In this document: piece after piece, positions 5,619-11,041 of the stretch | Position numbering within the stretch: position 1 is the stretch's first letter | How the letters are laid out: each line of letters starts with the position of its first letter | Source of the DNA: Limnohabitans sp. | GTDB taxonomy: Bacteria > Pseudomonadota > Gammaproteobacteria > Burkholderiales > Burkholderiaceae_C | NCBI GenBank assembly: GCA_024641725.1 | Contig: JAHECM010000112.1 | Location: 1-11,041 of the forward strand | DNA length: 11,041 nucleotides | Direction: 5' to 3' | Translations under genes and position numbers: made by a program | The notes under the pieces: model-generated | What the model saw: only the letters and a program-made list of their open reading frames with translations | Told to the model about the DNA's origin: nothing | The model's database searches: none

Positions 5619-6623
5619 TCAGCCAAACACCTCAGTATCCACCTCGCTGTTGGCCTGCGCGTTGTAGCGGTCGCCCGCCACGGTGCGCTGGTTGATCACG
5701 GCGTCCAAGCGCGCCAGCAAACCCGCGTCGAGTTGCACGTCCACCGCCGCCAAATCGTCCAGTAAATGGTCCACCGAGGTGGTGCCGGGGATGGGGATGA
5801 TGTCTTGGCCCTGGTGCAGCAGCCAGGCCAGCGCCAGCTGAGACGGGCTGCAACCGGCTTCTTGGGCCAGCGCGTGGTAGGCGGGCAAGAGCTTCAGGTT
5901 GGCAGCGTAATTCTCGGGGGCAAAGCGCGGCATGCTGCGGCGGATGTCCTTGGCGTCGAAAGCGCTCACGTCCAAAGGCGCGCCGCACAAAAAGCCCCGC
6001 GCCACCGGGCTGAACGCCACAAAGGCCACGCCCAATTCGCGGCAGGCCTGCAGCACCGCGATCTCGGGGTTGCGGCTCCACAGCGAGTACTCGGTTTGCA
6101 CGGCCGCAATCGGGTGCACCGCATGGGCCTTGCGCAGCGTGCTGGCCGACACTTCGGACAAGCCAATGGTTTGGATCTTGCCCTGTCGCACCAAGTCGCT
6201 CAAAGCGCCCACGCTGTCTTCGATCGGCACTTTTTTGTCCCAGCGGTGCAGGTAGTACAGGTCAATCACCTCGGTCTGCAAGCGGCGCAGCGCGTCTTCG
6301 CAAGTTTGCCGAATCGTCTCTGGCCGGCCGTCGATCACGCGGACTTTGCTGCCGTCGCTTTGTGCAACGCCCTGCATGCCGCATTTGCTGGCCAAGGTGA
6401 ATTTTTGGCGGTGCGGCTTCATGACTTGGCCCACCAGCGTTTCGTTGGCGCCAAAGCCATACAAGGCGGCGGTGTCAAACAAGGTCACGCCAGCGTCCAA
6501 CGCAGCGAGCAGCACGCGCTCGCCTTGTTCGCGTGAGACGGGTGCGCCATAGGCGTGGCTGAGGTTCATGCAGCCCAAGCCGATGGCGCTGACAGAGAAG
6601 GGGCCAAGTGGTCGGTTTTTCAT
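5619..6623 (-). CDS. Aldo/keto reductase
   Basis: An NADPH-dependent (beta/alpha)8-barrel oxidoreductase of 334 residues that reduces aldehydes or ketones; the natural substrate cannot be read from the sequence. The catalytic tetrad is complete: Asp50 in TLFDTAALYG, Tyr55 in the same segment, Lys80 in TLASKCG, and His126 in YYLHRWD. Other family signatures are IGLGCMNLSHAYG (14-26), KIQTIGLSEVSASTL, AVQTEYSLWSR, and the cofactor-binding IPIPGTTSVDHLLDDLAAV near the C-terminus. It looks like the AKR subgroup of general aldehyde reductases (AKR13-like by eye). The ATG at 6623 gives the usual MKNRPLG N-terminus, with a poor ribosome binding site. It is divergent from the IclR gene and convergent with the BLUF gene at a three-base gap. 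A role in detoxifying aromatic aldehydes would fit the context but is a guess. Confidence 0.88.
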   Translation of the reverse strand: MKNRPLGPFSVSAIGLGCMNLSHAYGAPVSREQGERVLLAALDAGVTLFDTAALYGFGANETLVGQVMKPHRQKFTLASKCGMQGVAQSDGSKVRVIDGRPETIRQTCEDALRRLQTEVIDLYYLHRWDKKVPIEDSVGALSDLVRQGKIQTIGLSEVSASTLRKAHAVHPIAAVQTEYSLWSRNPEIAVLQACRELGVAFVAFSPVARGFLCGAPLDVSAFDAKDIRRSMPRFAPENYAANLKLLPAYHALAQEAGCSPSQLALAWLLHQGQDIIPIPGTTSVDHLLDDLAAVDVQLDAGLLARLDAVINQRTVAGDRYNAQANSEVDTEVFG

Positions 6624-6726
6624 GGGCTAAATCTTAGTCGCAAAAACCCCAGCGCTTGCCACATGTGGGTGCCGAATGCTTGTGCCGCACGTTGTCGCTC
6701 GCGCAGGAGCGCGCCAGGCCCACCTT

Positions 6727-6741
6727 GTTCGATAATCGAAC
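6727..6741. promoter_or_regulatory. IclR-type (PcaR-like) operator, perfect 15-bp palindrome
   Basis: GTTCGATAATCGAAC is a perfect palindrome with seven-base arms about a central A, 27 bp before the IclR start codon. It closely resembles the 15-bp box bound by the IclR-family activator PcaR in Pseudomonas putida (GTTCGATAATCGCAC as I recall it). It contains a GATAAT that could serve as a -10 element, so binding may block transcription of the regulator gene, that is, autorepression. It lies about 105 bp from the reductase start, so it could also act on that gene. The remaining 6624-6726 gap has a small hairpin, CGCTC/GAGCG at 6696-6711, and no clear -35 element. Confidence 0.75.
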
Positions 6742-6768
6742 GCACTTCCTCTTTGCCCTGGCCCCCAC

Positions 6769-7542
6769 ATGACCCAGCCCACCGACACCTTGGACGCCCG
6801 CGACTGGATCGCGGGCCTGGAAAAAGGCCTGAGCGTGATCGAAGCCTTTGACGCCGTCCACCCGCGCCTGACGGCCACCGAGGCGGGGGCGCGCTGCGGC
6901 ATGACCCGAACCGCCGCACGCCGCTACCTCAAAACCTTGGCCCACTTGGGCTATGTTGGCACCGACGGCAAGCTGTTTTGGTTGATGCCTCGCATCTTGA
7001 GGCTCGGCCACGCTTACCTGGAGTCCGCCCGACTGCCCAAGTTGGTGCAGCCGTTTTTGCAGCGCATCACAGCGGGCACGGACGAAATCGCCTACCTGGG
7101 CGTGCTCGATGGCGACGACACGATTTTCTTGGCCCGCAGCGGCTCCCACCGCCACACGGCCAGCGGCTACTGGCCCGGCACGCGGGTGCCCGCACAGGTC
7201 ACAGCGGCGGGCCTGGCCATCTTGGCCAGCATGGACGAGGCCTACGCCCAAAGCTGGGTCGACGCACGCGCCCTGCCCGCATTCACCTCGTTCACCATGG
7301 CCACACGGCAAGAGCTGCGCGAAGCTTTGCAGACCTACCGCCGACAAGGCTGGGCTTTGTCGGAACAACAAATGGAGCTGAATTTTCGCGGCATTGCCGT
7401 GCCCTTGCTGGACCGCAACAACTTGGTCCACGGGGCCATCAGCGTGACCATGCCGATCAACCGCGAAGAGTCCGACCACGCCTTGCAGCGCATGCTGTCG
7501 GTCATGCAAGAAGCCGCACGCAGCCTGCGCAACACGCTGTGA
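6769..7542 (+). CDS. IclR-family transcriptional regulator, PcaR/PobR-like
   Basis: A 257-residue regulator with an N-terminal winged helix-turn-helix (about 12-75), including FDAVHPRLTATEAGARCGMTRTAARRYLKTL split across residues 27-57, and a C-terminal GAF-like effector domain (about 85-257). GHAYLESARLP (80-90), ILARSG-like FLARSGS (120-126), GTRVPAQVTAAGLAIL (137-152) and LNFRGIAVPLLD (204-215) match the pattern of PcaR/PcaU/PobR proteins, which respond to protocatechuate-pathway compounds such as beta-ketoadipate or 4-hydroxybenzoate. The ATG at 6769 gives a full-length protein and lies just after the palindrome at 6727-6741, its likely own operator. It is divergent from the aldo/keto reductase gene and convergent with livF. 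The regulon and inducer are not shown; an aromatic acid or its breakdown product is likely from the family. Confidence 0.87.
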   Translation: MTQPTDTLDARDWIAGLEKGLSVIEAFDAVHPRLTATEAGARCGMTRTAARRYLKTLAHLGYVGTDGKLFWLMPRILRLGHAYLESARLPKLVQPFLQRITAGTDEIAYLGVLDGDDTIFLARSGSHRHTASGYWPGTRVPAQVTAAGLAILASMDEAYAQSWVDARALPAFTSFTMATRQELREALQTYRRQGWALSEQQMELNFRGIAVPLLDRNNLVHGAISVTMPINREESDHALQRMLSVMQEAARSLRNTL

Positions 7543-7600
7543 GCGCGCTCGCCGCTTGACCGCGGCCAAGGCACAGCGGCCAAGGGGCAGCTGCTAAGGT

Positions 7601-8350
7601 TCAGTGCGTTGCGACCGCCGTGGTGTGCGCACCGCCCAAAAACAGGCGCTCCATTTGTGGATCGGCCAAGATGTCGGCGGCCGATTTGTAAAGCACCAAA
7701 CGGCCCGACTCCAAGGCAATGGCGTTGTCCGAGTACTTGAGCGCGCTCTTGACGTTTTGCTCCACCATCAGCACCGTGGTGCCCTGGTCGGCCAGCTTGC
7801 GCAGCAGCTTGAACACGTCTTGCACCACCATGGGCGACAAGCCAATGGAGGGCTCGTCGATCAGCAACACCTTGGGGCGCAGCAGCAAGGCTCGGCCAAT
7901 TTCCAGTTGCTTTTGCTCGCCCCCCGACAGGGCCGAGGCGCGCGAGTGCATGCGCTCTTTGACACGCGGGAAAAACTCCAACACTTCAGGAATGCGCTCG
8001 TGCGTGGTCTTCATGCCCAGCGTGATGCCGCCCAGCTCCAGGTTTTCATACACGCTGAGTTGGCCAAACAGGTTGCGGCCCTGCGGCACAAAGGCGATGC
8101 CCTGCGCCAGCAAAGACTTTTGGGTCGCCCCGGTGATGTCTTGCCCGTTCAGCAAAACCCGGCCTTGGCGCGGCTTGAGCAAGCCAAACAAGGTTTTGAG
8201 CACGGTGGACTTGCCCGCGCCGTTGGGGCCAATCAGCAGGGTGATCGAGCCTTTGGGCACCTGAAAAGACAGGTTGTTCAGGATCATGAAGTCCTTGTAG
8301 CCGGCGACCACGTCGTCAAACTCAATGCAAGGGATGGTTGTATCGTTCAT
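7601..8350 (-). CDS. livF: Branched-chain-type ABC importer ATP-binding protein LivF
   Basis: The second ATPase of a HAAT-family (branched-chain amino acid type) importer; it pairs with LivG on the cytosolic face of the LivHM channel. The 249 residues contain Walker A GPNGAGKS (41-48), Q-loop Gln90 in FVPQGRNLF, signature LSGGEQK (141-147), Walker B VLLIDEP (161-167), and VEQN (196-199), where LivF proteins usually have Gln instead of the switch His. The start at 8350 was chosen over an in-frame ATG at 8392 because GGGGAG sits about five bases upstream and homology begins there; the longer form would add 14 residues read from the end of livG. It is the last gene of livHMGF, one base after the livG stop, and 58 bp from the convergent IclR gene. 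That gap has a direct repeat of GCGGCCAAGG but no clear terminator. Confidence 0.93.
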   Translation of the reverse strand: MNDTTIPCIEFDDVVAGYKDFMILNNLSFQVPKGSITLLIGPNGAGKSTVLKTLFGLLKPRQGRVLLNGQDITGATQKSLLAQGIAFVPQGRNLFGQLSVYENLELGGITLGMKTTHERIPEVLEFFPRVKERMHSRASALSGGEQKQLEIGRALLLRPKVLLIDEPSIGLSPMVVQDVFKLLRKLADQGTTVLMVEQNVKSALKYSDNAIALESGRLVLYKSAADILADPQMERLFLGGAHTTAVATH

Positions 8351-8351
8351 C

Positions 8352-9098
8352 TCAGCTCCCCAGGTAGGCGTCCAGCACCTGCTTGTTGGCACGGATTTCG
8401 TCAGGCGTGCCGATGGCCAGGACCTGGCCCTCGACCATCACCATGATGCGGTGGCACAGGTCCATCACAAAGTCCATGTTGTGCTCGATCACCACAAAAC
8501 TGCCCTTGCGGGTTTGGTTCAGTTCTTTGAGCAAGGTGCTGATGCCCCCCACCAAAGACGGGTTCACCCCTGCGCAAGGCTCGTCCAGCAGCACCAAATC
8601 GGGCTCACTCATGAAGGCCATGGCAATGTCCACCAACTTTTGCTGGCCATAGCTCAGCTCACCGGCTTTTTTGTCGGCCACATGGCGAATATGGAATTGG
8701 TCAATCAAGGCATCGGCCTTGGCCCCCAGGCCGGAGTCGCTGGGCGCAAACATGCGGCTCAGCATGCTGCCTTGGTGCTCTTGTGCGGCCACGATCAGGT
8801 TGTCACGGACCGTCATCTTGCCAAACACCTGCAGCGTCTGAAATGTGCGGCCTACGCCACGGCGGTTCAGTTGCAGCGGCCCGAGACCGGTCACGTCTTC
8901 GCCCTTGAGCTCGATCTTGCCCTCGTCGGGGGTGATCTGACCGAGCATGCTGTTGAACAGCGTGGTCTTGCCCGACCCGTTGGGGCCAATGACGCCAAAG
9001 ATCTCGCCAGGGCGGACTTCAAACGACACGCCACCCACGGCTTGGATGGCCCCGTAGGCCTTCTTCATGTGGCTGACTTTGAGGACTGGCGCGATCAT
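8352..9098 (-). CDS. livG: Branched-chain-type ABC importer ATP-binding protein LivG
   Basis: The first ATPase of the LivHMGF-type importer. In 248 residues it has Walker A GPNGSGKT (38-45), Q-loop Gln87 in GRTFQTLQVF, signature LSYGQQK (148-154), Walker B LVLLDEP (168-174) followed by CAGVNP, and switch His206 in VIEHNMDFVM. The GVNP and EHNMDFVMDLC segments are typical of LivG rather than LivF. Its start overlaps the livM stop as ATGA (9095-9098), and a strong AGGAG lies seven bases upstream inside livM. These overlaps indicate translational coupling and fixed subunit ratios. Substrate specificity is set by the binding protein, which is not in the window, so amino acid versus aromatic acid import cannot be decided here. 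Confidence 0.93.
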   Translation of the reverse strand: MIAPVLKVSHMKKAYGAIQAVGGVSFEVRPGEIFGVIGPNGSGKTTLFNSMLGQITPDEGKIELKGEDVTGLGPLQLNRRGVGRTFQTLQVFGKMTVRDNLIVAAQEHQGSMLSRMFAPSDSGLGAKADALIDQFHIRHVADKKAGELSYGQQKLVDIAMAFMSEPDLVLLDEPCAGVNPSLVGGISTLLKELNQTRKGSFVVIEHNMDFVMDLCHRIMVMVEGQVLAIGTPDEIRANKQVLDAYLGS

Positions 9099-10075
9099 GC
9101 TTTGACTCCTTTGCCAGCCGCTGCGCGTGCGGCTGAAGCCTCACGCGACTGGCGACGGGCCTTGATGCGGTCGGGGATGCTGAGCAAGCCATCGGGCAGC
9201 CAGATCATCAGCAGCACCACGGCTGCGCCGAACACAAACAAATACCAAGCTTGCGCAAAGCGCAGCCACTCGGGCAACACCACGCCCACCGCCGAACCCA
9301 ACACGGGCCCCAAGAAGTAGCCCGGGCCACCCACCACCACCATCAGGTACATCATGATGGACGCGCCCACCGTGAACAACGCCGGGTCAATGAACTGCAC
9401 TTGCGAGGCGTACAGGCCCCCGGCCACACCCGCATAGACCGCGCCAATCGCAAAACTCAGCAACGTGTAGCCACGGGTGTCAATGCCCAAGCTCTCGGCA
9501 CGGATGGCGTTGTCGCGCAGCGCCGTGAAGGCCTTGCCCCAGGGCGAGCGCAGCAAGCCCCCAAGCAACAGCGCCAACACCACGGTGAACGCGAGCACCA
9601 GGTAGTAATACGCCAAGTTGCCATCGAAACTGAAGCCCCCCAAGCTGGGGCGAGCGATGTTGTTGATGCCAAAGGTGCCGCCCGTGAGCCACTCTTCGTT
9701 GCGCATCACCAGCCACAAAGCGGTGTTGAAGCCCAGCGTGGCAAAGGCCAGGTAAATGGTCTGCACGCGCAGCGCAGGAAAGCCCAGCGCCAGCCCGGTG
9801 AAAAAGCAGATCAGCGCCGCCACCGGCAGACCCAGCCAAAAGCTGAAACCCGCTTTGAGCAAGATGGCCACGGTGTAGGCCCCAATGCCAAAGAAGGCAG
9901 CATGCCCCAAGGACTTTTGACCGGCATAACCGACCGTGAGGTTCAAGCCCATGGTGGCGATGATGAACACCAGCCAGGTGGTGAACAGGTGGATGCCGTA
10001 ATTTTTGAGGAAGCTGGGCACGATGAGCAGCGCTGCCAAAGCCAGCACAGCGAACAACAGGTTGAGCTTTTTCAT
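9095..10075 (-). CDS. livM: Branched-chain-type ABC importer permease LivM
   Basis: An inner-membrane permease of 326 residues with roughly eight to ten hydrophobic segments, the first at about residues 5-20. Family motifs are GYAGQKSLGHAAFFGIGAY (49-67), the FPALRVQTIYLAFATLGFN stretch (99-117), and the cytosolic coupling loop KAFTALRDNAIRAESLGID (181-199) that contacts the ATPases. The C-terminus is a charged Arg/Ala-rich tail (304-326). It forms the channel with LivH. It starts within the livH stop (ATGA, 10072-10075) with GAGGAG about nine bases upstream. Many HAAT-family permeases move aromatic acids, urea or amides instead of leucine; the sequence does not decide this. Confidence 0.93.
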   Translation of the reverse strand: MKKLNLLFAVLALAALLIVPSFLKNYGIHLFTTWLVFIIATMGLNLTVGYAGQKSLGHAAFFGIGAYTVAILLKAGFSFWLGLPVAALICFFTGLALGFPALRVQTIYLAFATLGFNTALWLVMRNEEWLTGGTFGINNIARPSLGGFSFDGNLAYYYLVLAFTVVLALLLGGLLRSPWGKAFTALRDNAIRAESLGIDTRGYTLLSFAIGAVYAGVAGGLYASQVQFIDPALFTVGASIMMYLMVVVGGPGYFLGPVLGSAVGVVLPEWLRFAQAWYLFVFGAAVVLLMIWLPDGLLSIPDRIKARRQSREASAARAAAGKGVKA

Positions 10076-10947
10076 ACTTTGCGCTCCTCTTTTTTACCCA
10101 GCAGGCCTTGCGGCTTGAACAGGATCACCACCATGAAGATGACCAACGCCACCGCGTCTTTGTAAGCAGGCGAAAAATAGGCCGCCGCCAGGTTTTCACA
10201 CACGCCCACCAACAAGCCGCCCAACAAAGCACCGCGTGAATTGTTGAAGCCGCCGATGATGGCCGCGAAGAAGGCTTTGTTGCCCAAGCCCTCACCCATG
10301 TCGAACTTGGCCAAGTAAGTGGGGGTCACGAGCAAAGCCGCTGTGGCCGCCAACACCGCGTTGATGGCGAAGGTGTAAAAAATCATGCGCGGCACATTGA
10401 TGCCCAAGACCGATGCGCTTTCGGTGTTTTGCGCCACCGCCTGCATGGCGCGGCCGGTGACCGTTTTGCTCAAAAAGGCTTGCGTCACCAGCACCAGCAA
10501 CATGGCGAACACAAAGGTGCCAATGTCGCCAACGGACACCGTCACGCCAGCGATGTCCAAAATCACATCTGGGAAGACCTGCGGGAATGGCTGTGGCTCC
10601 GCGCTGTAACCGGCGCGCACGCCGTTGCGCATGGCGATCGACAGGCCGATGGTGGCCACGACGATGGGCATCATGCCGTACTTGAACAAGGGGTCCACCA
10701 AGCCGCGCTTGAACACCCAGCCCAATACAAAAATGGACAGCACGATGGACACCGCAAAGGCGAGGTACAGCGACAAGCCTGAGCCCAGCAGCATCACCAT
10801 GATGAAGGCGGGCAGCATCACAAACTCGCCCTGGGCGAAGTTGATGGTGCCAGACGCTTGCCACAGCAAGGTGAAGCCCAGCGCAGCCAGCGCATAAATG
10901 CTGCCCGTGGCCAGACCACTGAAAAAGAGTTGGAGAAAGTCGGTCAT
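10072..10947 (-). CDS. livH: Branched-chain-type ABC importer permease LivH
   Basis: The partner inner-membrane permease, 291 residues. It has the family N-terminus FFSGLATGSIYALAALGFTL (8-27), INFAQGEFVML (35-45), the coupling loop KTVTGRAMQAVAQNTESASV (161-180) followed by LGINV, and IIGGFNNSRGALLGGLLVG (230-248). The last 13 residues are charged and cytosolic. The ATG at 10947 has GGAG eight bases upstream. It is the first gene of livHMGF in the window. The frame stays open upstream to the right edge, but that extra sequence (TAYKALLGRFF...) is not like LivH. A binding-protein gene would normally be near; none is present, so it may lie just beyond the right edge. Confidence 0.93.
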   Translation of the reverse strand: MTDFLQLFFSGLATGSIYALAALGFTLLWQASGTINFAQGEFVMLPAFIMVMLLGSGLSLYLAFAVSIVLSIFVLGWVFKRGLVDPLFKYGMMPIVVATIGLSIAMRNGVRAGYSAEPQPFPQVFPDVILDIAGVTVSVGDIGTFVFAMLLVLVTQAFLSKTVTGRAMQAVAQNTESASVLGINVPRMIFYTFAINAVLAATAALLVTPTYLAKFDMGEGLGNKAFFAAIIGGFNNSRGALLGGLLVGVCENLAAAYFSPAYKDAVALVIFMVVILFKPQGLLGKKEERKV

Positions 10948-11005
10948 GGGTGAACTCCGAGGGGGGATCCTGATCCGCAGCGGCTGGTACAGGGTGCCAT
11001 CGCAG

Positions 11006-11030
11006 GCAAAAAAGCGGCCCAGTAGGGCCT
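11006..11030 (-). terminator. Probable intrinsic terminator of a minus-strand gene beyond the right edge
   Basis: Read on the minus strand, GGCCC-TACT-GGGCC is followed by GCTTTTTTGC: a five-pair GC stem, four-base loop and a run of six T's. This is a fair but short terminator, about 60 bp before the livH start. It suggests an upstream minus-strand gene, such as the missing binding protein, ends just outside the window. The 10948-11005 stretch would then hold the livH promoter, but I see no convincing -35/-10 pair there. Confidence 0.5.
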
Positions 11031-11041
11031 TGTACGCCGTG

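Noticed and set aside
7562..7585. Ten-base direct repeat GCGGCCAAGG x2, plus palindrome GAGCGCGCTC at 7541-7550, between the convergent IclR and livF genes
   Set aside because: Short, GC-rich, without a T-run or recognisable motif; chance or weak Rho-dependent termination is enough to explain them.
8351..8392. Upstream in-frame start for livF (adds 14 residues)
   Set aside because: It overlaps the livG coding end, lacks homology, and a GGGGAG ribosome binding site sits properly before the ATG at 8350.
9928..9943. Second PaaR-like half-site, AACCGACCG followed by TGAGGTT
   Set aside because: It lies inside livM coding for a conserved LNLTVGY segment and only one half fits the motif.
10948..11041. 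Open frame continuous with livH up to the right edge
   Set aside because: The residues are not similar to permease N-termini, the stretch contains a terminator-like hairpin, and livH has a good start with GGAG at 10947.

Overview
The window looks like chromosomal DNA from a betaproteobacterium, most likely Burkholderiales/Comamonadaceae (Limnohabitans-, Polaromonas- or Hydrogenophaga-like). The basis is the high-GC codon use, the mix of paa, gentisate, LigAB-type and Liv-type genes, and a TetR/PaaR-like rather than PaaX-like operator at paaZ. The genus is inferred, not shown. It is a dense aromatic-compound catabolism region with almost no non-coding space, and I see no RNA genes, insertion sequences, CRISPR or phage genes.

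Left part, 1-1609, minus strand. The N-terminal 83 codons of paaZ (phenylacetyl-CoA pathway) run off the left edge behind a 28-bp near-palindrome that looks like a TetR-family (PaaR-type) operator. Upstream of it is a two-gene unit, ligA-ligB, encoding a class III extradiol dioxygenase of the protocatechuate/gallate type.

Centre, 1693-5615, plus strand. A NahR/NagR-like LysR regulator is divergent from ligAB and points into a complete gentisate lower pathway: gentisate 1,2-dioxygenase, fumarylpyruvate hydrolase and glutathione-dependent maleylpyruvate isomerase. Together these take gentisate to fumarate and pyruvate. A REPIN-like pair of inverted repeats fills the gap between the first two enzymes. 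After an inverted repeat comes a stand-alone short BLUF blue-light photoreceptor with its key flavin-site residues intact.

Right part, 5619-11041. A minus-strand aldo/keto reductase is convergent with the BLUF gene. It is divergent from an IclR-family (PcaR-like) regulator whose upstream region carries a perfect 15-bp palindrome close to known PcaR boxes. Convergent with the regulator is a tightly coupled minus-strand livHMGF operon, a branched-chain-type ABC importer missing only its binding protein. It may import an aromatic acid or an amino acid. A terminator-like hairpin at the right edge suggests another minus-strand gene ends just outside the window.

How it fits together: the LysR protein probably controls gentisate breakdown and possibly ligAB. 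The IclR protein probably controls itself and perhaps the reductase or the importer. The paaZ operator points to a separate TetR-type regulator encoded elsewhere. The least ordinary element is the BLUF photoreceptor at the 3' end of the gentisate operon, which raises the possibility of light-tuned aromatic catabolism. That link is inference only.
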